Notes under the pieces: model-generated
What the model saw: the letters and a program-made list of their open reading frames with translations, nothing else
Told to the model about the DNA's origin: nothing
Database searches by the model: none
Translations under genes and position numbers: made by a program
From: Ophiura sarsii
Lineage: Eukaryota > Echinodermata > Ophiuroidea > Amphilepidida > Ophiuridae
Direction of reading: 5' to 3'
Assembly: GCA_035610835.1 (NCBI GenBank)
Contig: CM069441.1
Coordinates: 103,661,606 to 103,725,605 of the forward strand
DNA: 64,000 nucleotides
Shown here: positions 24,946-53,126 of the stretch, one piece after another
How the letters are laid out: each line of letters starts with the position of its first letter
How positions within the stretch are numbered: position 1 is the stretch's first letter

Positions 24946-27268
24946 AAAGCGTAAAAAGTAGATTCATATCATTAACCAATTTAGTCCGGTCAATGTAAAA
25001 GCATGAAAAGTGGGACAGAACACAAAGTTATTACACATGATTACTAATTTGTATTCATTTATTTTATTGGGACAAATGTACCTCCAAATCTCATATTATG
25101 ATCCCTATGGTAAAAGAAGACGTCGTGGTCCCTGGACGTACGTAGTAAATCAGGTTATCGGACATCGTAGTTTAAATATGATCGAATGTTAAAAAACCCT
25201 AGTAGTAGCGCAAAATAGCACAATGACCTGCGTTTAAATGCCACGAGCAAAACGTACCGACAACTTTGCAGTTTGTATATCAGAATGATCAATGGGGTAA
25301 GAGTGCAGTAACCTCTGACCCCTTAATAAACCCTTCATGCCATAGGGTTAATGCGACTGGAGTAACAGACTAATGGCTAAACCAGATAACTATAATGTGT
25401 GTGATCCAAATTTCCTCTCTTGTCATTTTTATCCAAAAATGTCCAAATCCTTCGATCATTTGGACAACTAAAATAACTGGCGAGTTGTTGATTAAAAATA
25501 TCTTTGTTTTGTGAAAATCTTGAAACGTAACACCCTTTCCCCCGCGTGACATATAGACAGGTAGTTCTCGGTGACAGGTGATATCGTCTGCCCGTTATTT
25601 AGGAAACGATGTACACATGTGTATTATAAATCTTTATATCAAATATCTTTACTTATTGTTAATTATTAGGTATCTTCTTCAAATCACACAATTTCAATCA
25701 CCTACGGCCCCCTCTGTAGTGTAACATCATTAAGCCTGTCAGGATCTATCGGGGGATATACAGTATGGACCTTGAATCATGGTCTACATCAGACGACGAT
25801 ATTATAGTAACGTAAAACTGCTAGTATAAAGATGATACCTGTAGGTAAAGATGAATCTCCGCCGGGGATATGCCCATGAGATGAATCATAACAACTGACC
25901 CTTATCATGCCCGTACACTATCCGATCAAAGTTTGTGTAGTAGAGATTGGTTCTTCCTGTCAAAACAAATACTCTAATGCAGTTTCCTTGCAGGGATTCC
26001 GTCTACAAAGTTAAAAATAGGAGGGTGTCTTGAAGATGAGTTGACTACATGTATATAGAATGAATCAATTTAGAACTTTTCCTTGATCGAATTTAAATTA
26101 TCATCGGTTCGATCCCGGTTCTATCCTAGTACATGTTCATATACATATATAGTTGCATACTATATACATATGCGCAAATGGTTGTTATTTGCTATCCAAG
26201 TTTGCGGCATCAGAATATGAACATATGAGGTATATATATGACAGACAAATATTTCAATGCAAATGATAGGCTACGTGTAAACTGGAATGAATCGATCGTA
26301 ACTGTGTTGAACTTGGGGCAATTTCAATCGCAAAATTCCATTTATTTTAAATGTTCGTCTTTTTCGTTCTACTGACTGACACAGTGTGAAGCATTTTGTG
26401 TTCTTGATTTACTAAAAATGTAATCTTTCGATATTATAATTTACGTACGAAGCAAAACATTCGATGAGGCTCACTCGTCGCCATTATCCGTGTTTATTTG
26501 GGAGCCATGCTTAGGGTTTTCATGCAGCACAAATCATACCCCCATGTCAATTCAAATCGGGTTCGCGCCGCTTTTCTGTAAAATTATGTATTTGACATCA
26601 TTGTTTTGAATAAGATATGCTAAAGATCGAATAGGACGTCATTGAGTGTCCTTATGACAGATAGTGACATGCAAATGATTGAGATGCATTCCTTCTTTCT
26701 GAGGTACAGTGTATAAAACATGATGTCTTGTAGAAAGGAGCGATGTTTACACAAATGAACCACAACATTTGCTTTTTGAAAACCAACGATAAACAATTTA
26801 GAATATAAAGCCAAAGACATAATTGAAATACCAATTAAACATATATTTGGATTGCTTCAGGCTCACGTTCAAATCCGCAGGATTGAAAATCAAACTCGAC
26901 ATTGTAAAATTATGCTATAGGACAAAACATGTTAATTACAGAATTTGCAAACAGTTAACAGTGAATAAAGTTGACTAAAAGTTCAAACAGATAAACAAAT
27001 CTGAATAGTTCACAAAATCTTATATAAATTGCTTTTAAGAATGTCTTTGTTGTGTTTCTGTAGTTTCTTGAATTAATTACTTCTTGCAAGAGCCTAAATC
27101 AAATTGACTGGTTTAAACTCAACGTTATCAGTTGTGTTATATAGAGTAAAATATGCAAATCAAAGAGTTCATTTCATAATAATGGCAGGGCCTGAATTTT
27201 TATTAAATTAAATATAATCACTGATTGACTTCGCTGTTTCTTACGAGTATGAAGTGGATCAACAAAAT
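24946..27268. other. Unique sequence between repeats
   Basis: No gene, RNA or element recognised. It is part of the 6-kb interval between the inverted minisatellite arrays. Confidence 0.5.
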
Positions 27269-27898
27269 TGAAGAGGTATTTTGCAAAAGGGCCTACATCC
27301 ACTTTGGCTCTTATTGAGAAAAAGTCAAAAAACTGTTTCTAAATATTCAAGTTGAGTAATTGAAAAACTGAATGGATTATGAAAGAGGTACACTACATAC
27401 TAATTGAAATTGAAATAAATTTTAAATGTGCTAGTTTTAATTTTTTTTAAAATCATGTTTACATTTTTTGAAAATTTGGATGTAGGCCCTTTTGCAACAA
27501 AACTCCATCTGTTTGTACATAAAGAAAAAATACCACACACAAAAAATCATTTATTTTAATCATTTCAAATAAATAAGTTTGATATTGAAATGTATAGGTC
27601 ACAATCATATGTTTCAAGGAAATAAAGTCATTTTTTTCAAAAATACCTACATCTCATTGTAAACAGCCATTGAAGTAGTTGTTTTGTTGCAAAAGGGCCT
27701 GTATCCCGATTTAATTCTGGATACAGGCCCTTTTGCAACAAAACAACAATTTCAATGGCTGTTTACAATGAGATGTAGGTCTTTTTGAAAAAAAATGACT
27801 TTGTTTCCTTGAAACATATGATTTTTCCCTATACATTTCTATATCAAACTCATTTTTTGAAAAAATGCACCATAGCCCTTTTGCAAAATACCTCTTCA
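27269..27898. mobile_element. Foldback MITE with TGAAGAG...CTCTTCA ends
   Basis: The termini TGAAGAGGTATTTTGC and GCAAAATACCTCTTCA are perfect inverted repeats. The inner hairpin is centred near 27712, where TTTGTTGCAAAAGGGCCTGT and its complement flank a short loop. An extra internal end (TGTAGGCCCTTTTGCAACAA at about 27482) suggests two elements merged. The family also occurs at 57647-57922. Confidence 0.75.
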
Positions 27899-28087
27899 AA
27901 TATTGGATACTATTATAGAGTAGTACTCAATGGTCTCAGTGGGCTACTATACTAGGGGAATGAGGTTAAAACCAAAGAAGGATGTGCGAAATGCGTAACA
28001 AAAAGTCTTTGGTGTAACGAGACATAGCTTGCAAACGACTTTCTATTGATGACTGATGAGTAGTGTTATATATTTCGCTGAGTTACC

Positions 28088-28146
28088 ATTCCCGCTGTGA
28101 GAAAATACAATGGGAACCATCCCGCTGTGAGAAAATACAATGGGAA
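28088..28146. repeat. Short direct duplication
   Basis: TCCCGCTGTGAGAAAATACA followed by ATGGGAA occurs twice in tandem. Confidence 0.8.
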
Positions 28147-28479
28147 ACAAAACAATGAAAAACACACTTAAGTTTATTTTGAAACCTGGGGCACTTCGCT
28201 ACCAAATATTCGAGTGTGCCTTAAGGTCCATTCAGTATATTTGCGGGCAGCAGCACGACCGTCTTTATGGCATTCGACAGTATGGAACTTGTGATGATTC
28301 TGGTCTTCTTGAGCAATAGCCTACATTATTCAATGCATTTCAATAAACAAGCATCTACATGCAGTTATATATATCTTCTGTAATGCCATACACATTCATA
28401 TCTTATGTTTTTTGTTTTAAAATATGCATTTGACTCTGTGTATCTTTATTTTTGTATAGTTTAAGTTCATTGTTGTATT

Positions 28480-28573
28480 TTTGCTTTAATCGTTTATTTA
28501 TATGTTGTACAGCGCTTTGAGTTTAGATCTCACTAAAGTAAAGCGCTCTATAAATGTGTGTTATTATTATTAC
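28480..28573 (+). repeat. Retroelement 3' tail (GCGCTTTGAG...AAGCGCTCTATAAAT, TTA repeat)
   Basis: The sequence has GTACAGCGCTTTGAG, then AAAGCGCTCTATAAATG and a short TTA repeat. The same words end the LINE fragment at 59990-60600. This is therefore probably a LINE or SINE 3' end. I could not read RT coding sequence upstream of it. Confidence 0.5.
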
Positions 28574-28609
28574 TAGCGGCGTACCCTCGCTACGCTCGGG
28601 TCCCCGCTA
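28574..28609. repeat. CTAGCGG...CCGCTAG hairpin
   Basis: CTAGCGGCGTACCCTCGC, TA and CGCTCGGGTCCCCGCTAG form a nested hairpin. It sits directly after the TTA tail of a retroelement-like 3' end and before the C-rich repeat. Confidence 0.45.
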
Positions 28610-29490
28610 GATGGTTCACATTAACTACCTCTGAAACCACATAAACCCCCTACAACACCCCCTAAACCAGGTTGATTTATAACCATATCCCTTCTAAAGG
28701 CATTATAAACCCCCTATAACCCCCCCCCCCAATCAGAATCAGAATCAGGTCGGTTTATGTCCCTCCTAAACCATTTACCGTGGCTACTTTATTAACCCTG
28801 TATACCTCTCAAACAGCATCAAGTTAACCCTCGGTACTTTTAAAACCACATAACCCCCCCCCCCCCCCCCCCCCCCCACTGCAACTACACCAACCAGGTG
28901 GATTTATAATGATAACCCTCCTAACCATTTCCCGCGGCTACTTCATCCGCTAGATGGTTATGCCATATTACCTACCTCTGAAACCACATAAACGCCCTAC
29001 AACACCCCCAAACCAGGTTGATTTATTACCATATCCCTCCTAACGGCATTATTATAAACCCGCAACCCCCACCCCCAATCAGGTTGATTTATAACCATAT
29101 CCCTCCTAAACCATTTACCGTAGCTACTTTATTAACCCCTATATAAAACCTCTCAACCCGCATCAAGTTAACCCTCGGTACATTTAAAACCACATAAACC
29201 CCATACAATCGCCCCCCACCCACCCCCACTGCAACTACACCAACCAACCATTTCCCGCGGCTACTTCATTAACTCGTAATCCCATCCTAAAACATTTCCC
29301 GTGGTTCCCCCCCCCCCCTCCCATGCAGACACCCAAACCAGTTTGATTTATAAAACCTTAGATTGTTGTTAGCTAGTAAAGAAATCAGGTTGCTTCATTA
29401 ACCCCCGCAAAACGCTAATTGTACCATTATAACCTTAGGCCTATATCCTAAACCATTTCCCGTGGTTTTACACCCCCACCCGCCCTCTCC
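28610..29490. repeat. C-rich tandem duplication (~340 bp period)
   Basis: The block CTACCTCTGAAACCACATAA ... CAGGTTGATTTAT ... CATATCCCTCCTAA starts near 28625 and again near 28968, with further partial copies (CGGTACTTTTAAAACC / CGGTACATTTAAAACC; TTTCCCGCGGCTACTTCAT). C runs occur at 28854-28877 and about 29307. No coding sequence is seen. Confidence 0.6.
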
Positions 29491-29825
29491 CCCAACATGA
29501 CAGGCTGTACACAGGCATGTAACCATTTCCGTGTGGCTTCTGCGCCATGTGTAGGGGTGCGTGTGCCGCGGCAGTGAGACCTTGCGCAAACATGCACGCG
29601 ACGCGTTACCATGGTAAGATTACGCTGTAGTAGTAGTACGCGCAACGCACAATGTTGTTCAATTCTAGTGGCATTTATGAGCCAAATCTGAGAGGTTTTT
29701 TGCTGTTTTTGGAGCCAATTGTTAACCAATTTCAGTGGAATAAACTTTAACACCCTTCCCGTCATTTCCTCTATCTTTCATGCAAATTAGGCGCCACTTC
29801 GATTAAAAGCAACGGAGAAATAAGG

Positions 29826-29876
29826 ATAACAAACACACAAACACACAAACACACAAACACACACACCCCCACACAC
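29826..29876. repeat. AAACACAC microsatellite
   Basis: AACACACA repeats followed by CCCCACACACC. The minus-strand frame over it (VCVCVFVCLCVC) is an artefact. Confidence 0.85.
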
Positions 29877-30839
29877 CGTTTCCAGATTTATAGTAAGATT
29901 GTGAATGCGGGAACGTATAAAGACTCTCAAACCCTCACATTCATTCAAAACGATTGTATTCAAATGCATAAAGTGCGGTTGAAAAGCAGCAATGACGAAG
30001 TTCAAATACGCAGCAGAAGATAAAGATTTGAACTACAGCCTGCTGACTATACGTATACTAACCATCACAATGTCACTTGTCAAATAAACACTGGAGATAA
30101 GATGCTGACGCCAAAAGAAAATATTTGACGAGGTTCACTCTGAAAAGGTGGTCAGGTCAAGCCATTACACGCGTTTTCCATTGGAGTATGAAAACCGAAA
30201 GTTCCCAAATCTTGAGTTTACATCCATTTTCAGGGAATGGCACTCTAAAAAAAAGGGACATTTGACCGATTTGACTTCATTGAGACTGTGATTTGTAGTT
30301 TTTATTTATTTCGTTGAGAGAGGCTGTTGATGATACATACAATACTGTACGGTATTTCGAATAACGTTCGCGATACATCAACATGTCAAAGTCACTTTTA
30401 CTTCTTAACTTCCCTTTTGAATTCGTTAATCCCTGTTTATTTTGGTTCATAATTTCATTTATATTGACCATTTACTCGGAATTAATCCTTCCCGCGGGAG
30501 GTTGACAAATGCCTTTTATGTATGGCATTAAAAGGGAATGCAACTCTTTTAGTCTTGACCAATATTGAATTTTCCAAAACATAAAAGTCTGTCTTTGACT
30601 ATAAAATTCTTATTTTGTCCAAATTTTGTTAGCCCTTGTACCTGAATTGAGCTAGTTGTTTTGGACAAAATGAATTGCACTGTCTTCACAAATAATTAAT
30701 TCTTATCATTCTTATATGGTTGAACTTTTGGCCGGTAAAGTGCGACACACTGTTCTATTCAAAACTATTGTCAACAACTAACTGTAAACTGTTTAATGTT
30801 TGAACAGTTTTGCAACTTTCGGCATCTGGAATACAACCA

Positions 30840-31795
30840 TTTTGACACTGTCCGCATCTTTAAGACCTCCTTCGTCAACTTTCTGCATCGGTAAAATTCC
30901 TTGGTTAAACATTGTTTGTATCTGTAATACTTCCTTGGACAAACTTTCTGCATCTGTAATACCTCCTTGATCAAACTTTGTGCATCTGTAATACTTCCTT
31001 GGTCACAATTTCTGCATCTGTAATATCTTCTTGGTCAAACTTTCTGCATTTGCAATACCGGGTTGGTCAAACATTCTGCAACTGTAATACTTCCTTGGTC
31101 AAACTCTCTGCATCTGTTATACCTCCTTGGTCAAACTGTTTAACTGTCTGCATATATCTTCTTGGTCAAACTTTCTGCATCTGTAATATCGCGTTGGCCA
31201 AACATAATGCAACTGTAATACTTCCTTGGTCAAACTTCCTGCACCTGTAATACCTTCTTGGTCAAACTTTGTGCATCTGTAAAACCTCCTTGGTTAAACA
31301 TTCTGCATCTGTAATACCGCCTTGGTCAAACTTTCTGCATCTGTAATACTTCCTTGGTCAAACTCTCTGCATCTGTACATGTAATACCTCCTTGGTCAAA
31401 CTGTCTGCATCTATAATATCTTCTTGGTCAAACTTTCTGCATCTGTAATACCGCGTTGGTCAAACATATTGCAACTGTAATACTTCCTTGGTCAAACTTT
31501 CTGCACCTGTAATACCTTCTTGGTCAAACTTTGTGCATCTGTAAAACATCCTTGGTTAAACTTTGTGCATCTGTAAAACATCCTTGGTTAAACTTTCTGC
31601 ATCTGTAACTAATACTTCCTTGTGTCAAATTTTCTGTATTTGTAATGCCTCATTGGGAACACTTTTTGCATCTGTTATATAGTTGGTCAAACTTTCAGCA
31701 TCTGTTGAACCTCTTTGATCAAACTTTCTGCATCTTTGATACCTCCCTGGTCAAACTGTCTGCATTTGTAATACCTGTTTGGTCAAATGTTCAAT
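30840..31795 (-). repeat. 32-bp minisatellite, inverted array
   Basis: The unit reads CTGTAATACCTCCTTGGTCA with AACTTTCTGCAT, about 28 copies. This is the reverse complement of the 24.0-24.9 kb unit. Open frames such as 30978-31250 are repeat translations. Confidence 0.88.
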
Positions 31796-34761
31796 ATCTT
31801 ATCTTAACATGTTCATGTTTTTATTTATAACGCGATTTATTTAATATTCTGATATTGTTAAGAAAAATATAAAATCTCGAGTGAAATGACCGAATGACGT
31901 TTAAAGTAACCGCAAATGCCTAAAATAATATCTCTAAGGGTTTGCTCCCTAATAAACTTAATAATCCTGTCCGTGACAGTTAATGGACAGTCACTATTCA
32001 ATGCTAATACTACCCGTGGGACGAGATAGGATTTGGACAACAGTGTAAGCAGTAGAACACTATGATTTAGCTCAACAATTGACCCTAAAATTGACTGGAG
32101 TCAGGAGTCTTAAACGCCATTACAATAATTTCTACCAGCTATTCTTTGCAGAGGTTTAACTAACAATTCCAATTCCCTCTACAGTGTAACTTTTGCCCAA
32201 GGGTCCCAGTATTTCCACGGTCACTTTACCTCTATAAACTGAAACGTGTGTGTTTGGTTGTTCTTTAAGATTGTAGAATTGGTTTGTCATGTGTAAGATA
32301 AAGATATTACAATAATTCAATTACTTTTATAAATTATGACTACGATAGTTTCATTCAGTGGTTATTTAGTGGTTATTGTCATTAAAATCTGAGTGAAAAT
32401 AATATATCATCTTTGGTACTTTGGACTGCAACGTGTTCATCATATAACACTAGGTATATTGACGGTGTGTCACTGCTTATGAGTGGAAATCCGTATTCCC
32501 TAACGAATCTATATATGAAGTTAGCATGGTTAAGCTACAAAAAGGTGTACTGAATTCCTTCAAGATGTATTGCATTGTTTGTGAAATGTCACAGAACGGT
32601 ATACTACTTATACTGCGTGAGTTCAGCAAATTCGTAAAGATGTAATACATACTATAACGGCAGTGTCTTTTGGTTCAGATTTCAACAAGTCAACAAATTG
32701 ACAAAATAATATTTACCCAATATTATTAAGTAGTATTTCCCTAACTGACATTTGATCGGAAAGGAAATATGTTCAAAGTCAAGACAAGAACTGCGGTGTG
32801 TTGAAATGACTAGTAATCTTTTGCAAGTTTCATATGTCTTGGTGTTGAAGGCATCCTGTTTTGTTTTGATACCTTTCCAATTCCCTTTTATAGCAAAACA
32901 GGATCCTATGCACTTACAGTTCCTTTTCAGAGTGACAGTTAGTTACATCACAAAGCTATACACAAAATTGTCGGTATAACCACTTGTAGTAATTGGATCC
33001 GCCGGGATTGGATTTGAGTTAGATTTAAAGGTTCCTCCTAAATAGGAGCACCGTCTTATAAACGGTTACGATTGCAATTTAAGCTCGAATATTCCCTGGA
33101 TAACCCCGTGGATAACGCAAGAGGATAACTAAAATAATGGTGCAAAAAGATGGTAGTATGGCTATTTGGCTTAATGGAGGCTATAAATGTCTTGTCCATA
33201 ATCTGCTCCGAATCCCACTGGATTTTCTGTTACCGTACCCCGAAGCGCACGCTTACAATCTGAATTACAATATACCAAAACACGTTATAATGCCCTGTGT
33301 TTTGAGGTATGCAAATGGAACAACAGCCGCAGGGTGTGAGTGCTGACTATAAGTAAATGCAACTTGTCGAAAACTAGGCTTCCGTTGACTGTCACCATGC
33401 ACGCACATGTATGTCACTAGCTCCCAAACCGCCCGCCAAACCGTAATAATTAAGTTTAATGATTACTCGGCTCAGTCTGCTTCAAGATGAACACACAAAC
33501 TGTGCATTAAAACAATTACTTTTGATACCGTTCCGCATGTCTTTCCAAGTCAAGGTTGCCTTTGGTTGGCTCTGGCAGCTCAATATGTCTTGCCATAGAA
33601 GAACCAAGAGGTATCGCTTCCTCTGGAATTTGCCCAAACAGGTTATCTCCAAACTATCAGAAAATAATTGTGATGATTAATTCTTCAAGTTGCAGTTGTA
33701 GGCTACACTAGGCCTATACCGTGCTAGTGGAACCTTTTGTTGATTTTCAGCAATGGCTATAATTTTGTTTAAGCGAATACAGATGATGCGATTCACTTAC
33801 AAAATGCCGATTGTTTTACCGTATTTCCCTTGACCAATACAAAGATATTTTGTTTAACCACTAACAATTGTACTACTTTTTGAGAAAAATGCTTCTAAAA
33901 ACAGCAATCGTATCAGCATTTAGCAATGTTACTCATGGGTGACTTTTCCTGTGTCGATTGAAAGCAACTTAAGCTATATTCTTTCGTCTCTATGACACAA
34001 ACTTTTAAAAATACAAAATTTCGATTAAACGTAAAACTTCAGTACGCACACACGATTAGGCTATAGATAAAAATAAAAATTAATATTCTTTCTCCAATAT
34101 GGGACAAACACGAGTGGGATTAAAAGCAAAAGGAGTAATCTTTGTCCAATTTAACACTACAAGTTCGACTTTAGGTAAAAAGCAAAAGAAGTATGTTTTC
34201 GGCTGCAGTTCATGTCATCATTGGATTGGACAACAATATCAACTATTCTTAAACAGCTAAGAAAGTTTAAGCAACGCCCATTGGTTCTAAGATAAATCGG
34301 CGACATTCATGAGACATTCTAAAAAAAAACAGATAAGAAAGTGTAAGCAATTCTCATTGGCATGATTGGTTCTCAGAGAAATCGGCGACATGTATATGTA
34401 ATGAGACAATATAACACGGCTCTATCGTTAGTACATTAATAGGCGTGATCATCCTCGCGCAGTGCGTGGTAACTTTAGTTGTGATCCATAACGAGCACTT
34501 CTGATATGCGTCTTACTGCGCTTCTATGCTGCGCATTACGCTGACCAATGGCGCAGCGCGTACTCACCGCACGGGATTGGATTGAATGTCTGTGGGTTAT
34601 TCGATATGATTATATAACGCATGAAAATATTCTAGCCATCTGATTGGTGGATACTACATCAGATAACACAAAATAGTTTCGTCCATTTCATGCTTCACGT
34701 CACTTCCCGGTCTTTTTTTTGTCTTTCAAAAAGTACTATTGATCGGGCGGTCAATAGTATA
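31796..34761. other. Unique AT-rich stretch upstream of the EMI-collagen gene
   Basis: No exon was recognised, although the missing 5' exons may lie here or farther upstream. Open frames 32752-32979, 33137-33346 and 33459-33680 do not carry EMI cysteine spacing or a signal peptide. Confidence 0.45.
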
Positions 34762-34922
34762 CAAATATTGAATGCCGGAGAGTGTGATAGTAAAAACTAT
34801 ATCACGAGGTCAAATTTTGATTTTTCCATTACACGAGGCGCAGCCGAGTGTGATGGAACGATCCAAATTGGACAGAGTGATATAGTTTTACTATTGCACA
34901 AGCAAAAGGCATTCAATATTTG
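34762..34922. repeat. 160-bp hairpin (foldback)
   Basis: The left arm CAAATATTGAATGCC...AGTAAAAACTATATCAC pairs with the right arm GTGATATAGTTTTACTA...GGCATTCAATATTTG. The apex lies near the GAGGCGCAGCCGAG segment. The 80-residue open frame through it is an artefact of the palindrome. Confidence 0.65.
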
Positions 34923-35008
34923 TTTTATATAATTATATCACAAATTTAATATCTAGCCATAATGATAGTAAAAACTATCACATGGCTGAAATCAGGCCTA
35001 TCATTATA

Positions 35009-35457
35009 CACTCGGCAAAATAAGTTCTTGGACACTCTTTGAAGTTCAAATATTTCACATAAATATTTAATATAAATTAAACAATTGCATGTCAAAATAA
35101 GCAGACAATAATTCTCTATCATGTCTGTATGAAATTAAGATGTACGCATTCATGCATGGCTGAGCACATTCATTAATCAATGGTAAGGTACGTAAAAGGA
35201 AATTGCAAGAAATGAGCATTTACAGTCATTTGAATGGAGGGATTATCCAATTTTTTGCAATCTTCTTGCCATTGTCAAGTGAATGGGATCTGCCATGCAT
35301 GAGTGATCATGTCTGAATTCCATGTTAAGCTGTTAGAGGATTACTTTCTGCTTATTTTGATATACAATTATATATATATATAATCATGTATATAATTATA
35401 TATATTCTATTAAATATTAATTTAATTTAAGTGTCCAAGAACTTCTTTTGCCGAGTG
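35009..35457. mobile_element. Foldback element with CACTCGGCAAAA ends
   Basis: The left end CACTCGGCAAAATAAGTTCT continues to TTGGACACT, and the right end is its near-complete complement (AGTGTCCAAGAACTTCTTTTGCCGAGTG). TA flanks both sides. The inner arms pair imperfectly around CATGCATG words, so it is a long imperfect hairpin. Confidence 0.65.
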
Positions 35458-36520
35458 TATAATACGTTTTGAAAGAAAAAAATGCCCTGCCTCGTACGAT
35501 TTTGCCATAATGGCATGGAGTATCGACTCGCCTTTAAGAGGTTTTTCATGTTTAATTGATCAAAATCGCACACAACAATATTTTCATGCGTTATATAATA
35601 TAAAACAAACATGGACTGCTCTTTATTCGTGAAAATAGTAGGCTTATTTATCATTATTTCGGGAAAATAGTAGGCTTACGGTCTCCAGATCACCTTGGGG
35701 CAATAGTTCACCCCATTTCCCTCATGAACAGTCCATATTTGTATACTAACAGACCTTGTGTAAAAGTTGACAAATATGTTTTTGTTATTGTTGTACACGC
35801 TCTTTATACATATTCACTTCGACTTCAAGAATTAATCATCACAAGTTTTGTGATTGCTGGAGATAAACTTTTCGGGCAAATTCGAGGAGAAAGGGACCTC
35901 TTCGCAATCCTAAAGAAGCAATATTATATGGTTCGATTATTAGGCTCGACTAACACACTTATTGAAAGGGCCACCATCCCTGGGATCAACTCGAAAAATA
36001 AAAAATCTGATTTTTGTACAAAAGATAAATAAGAAGAGTCTTCAAAAAGACAAACAGCGCTTAGAAGGGGTTGAGTTTGAATGCAATCTGAGTTGAGGGA
36101 ATTGTATTTCATCAAAACGAGAACTCTAAATTTGTCATCGAAATCAAGTTTCAAATTTAATATAACAAAAAGTCATATTCAAGTTGTACCGTACATTATT
36201 GTTATCTTCATTACAATGTCAAAACCTCCTTGAGAACTCCATTCTGCAAAATATGCCTAAAGAGCAGGAAGTGTCCGTAAATTGGTCGTTACAGTTGAAC
36301 GAAAACCAACTAGCGAGGGCGCTATAAAGTTTTCTCAATTTCATAGATTTACATTCTACACTTTTTATCTCACCAAGAAAAGTAGAACAGCTGGTGTCAG
36401 AAGCGGATGTTTTTATTTTAGATTTACCCAAGGAAACAGCAGCGGAATATTTTACCATAGTTAATGGTTATTTATTAATCAGGGTGTATTTAGTGTTATT
36501 TTTGTTTTGTTTTTCTGCAG

Positions 36521-51608
<15,088 letters not shown>

Positions 51609-52110
51609 TGGAACGTACTCTGATTTATGTGTTGAAATCCTTGGACAGAAGTAGCACCTGGATAATAATTTATATGTATAGTGATGCGCCATTTTTAAGC
51701 CGTGGTCATTAACATGGTGACAAGAAACAACTATAAGCCTTATAAAGACTAACTTGTACCTGCAAAATATAGTTGCCTTATGAATTTTAAGTTATTAATC
51801 AAATCTCAAATATGATGTTAAAATCTTTTGAGGAATTGATAAAAAAAACCACAACGATGTATCGTTTGATGTATAGCTAAAGCAATTTATGTTCAAAATT
51901 TATATATAAATGTATAAACATGATTTTGGCTTATTTGGTATAATATTTATATGCTGAATATAATGATGAATCTTGAGTCTTCCAACTTGATATTATCTTT
52001 TGGACATATCTATCTTTATAGTGGAATTTTTAAGACGGATTCAAAAGAAATGATGAGTCCTGTTAAGTTACATCAATTACACAGAAAATAAATGTTGAAA
52101 TCAAATGGTA
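51609..52110 (+). other. Probable 3' UTR with poly(A) signal
   Basis: AT-rich sequence follows the stop codon. The clearest AATAAA is at 52087-52092, followed within 40 bases by a GTGTTCTTT stretch. The 3' end is inferred, not shown. A related ATAAATG word at about 51907 could be an earlier site. Confidence 0.4.
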
Positions 52111-52277
52111 AAAGAAATGGCAGATAAAGTGTTCTTTAGGTCCCAGGCATGTATTAATTACATTGTAGGATAGAGTGCATTGTTATAACTATATAATGCA
52201 CATTTATTTCGTCAAAGACTTGATGCATGGCTGATTTAGGACCTCAAGTACACCATCATTTCCGAAATACCTTTTAA

Positions 52278-52515
52278 CACTTTCCACGCGGCTATTAGTT
52301 TTACCATACACAAAACTGATTTGTCATAAACCTTGCACAATTTTTAAAGTCTATCTCAACGATTACTGACTTAATACTAGGCATGTTTGTACTTATTCAA
52401 TGCATTTCTCATGGTGATTCCAAATATGGTAATGACATTCAATAATTTTGACATTTTTGAAACATTTTGTCAAAATTTGGAAAGTCGTCTGCAGCCGCCT
52501 GCCGCATGGAAAGCG
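52278..52515. mobile_element. TTAA-flanked MITE downstream of the EMI-collagen gene
   Basis: The left end CACTTTCCACGCGGC and the right end GCCGCATGGAAAGCG are inverted repeats with two mismatches, flanked by TTAA at 52274-52277 and 52516-52519. It is 238 bp and non-coding. Confidence 0.6.
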
Positions 52516-52519
52516 TTAA

Positions 52520-53095
52520 TACTGCGCGGGGAATTAATTTACATAACAGGAAATCATTGATGCTAGGTTTTTAAACGCTGTATGTTTATCAGGAATAGAA
52601 TGGCACGCACGGTACCACTCCACGGCTGTTTCTACTGATATATGCCACTGACCCAGGGGAGGGGGCAATCAGGTACAATGTTGTAATCATCAGCATAAAA
52701 GAAAACTCGGATTAAGGGTGCTTTTTTTACCACAACTAAGGACCGTGCTAAGGTTATCAAAATCGCCAATTTCAGAGAATAAGGGTGTATTTTTCAACCT
52801 CAATCCACGTTTACGGGTAGCTTAGGCCGATAGTCACGTGTCATCATTGTAAGATAGTCCAAAATGGTTAGGCCTGTGAGTCAAAACTGAATCACACAAT
52901 TACTTCATACGTTCATTTCAGTCAAAACTCTGTTTTGAGGACCTATTATCCTTTGCTAAAAGTGTGACATGCCGAGCTACATCTTCAGCCGGCTACATCC
53001 TTGTTAAGGGTCATTTTTTCTTCTTTGAGAATCCGTGTAATGTGTATAGTTTTTGAAAGTGCATTCACACAGATGATAACAACTTTTATACATGA

Positions 53096-53126
<31 letters not shown>

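Noticed and set aside
26100..26125. GGTTCGATCCC, a tRNA B-box match
   Set aside because: No A box or cloverleaf upstream.
30978..31250. 90-codon Cys/Asn-rich repeat frame
   Set aside because: Translation of the 32-bp minisatellite.
33459..33680. W..LNMSC motif considered as EMI C-x-W-x-C
   Set aside because: Lacks the paired cysteines and the following donor in phase 2.
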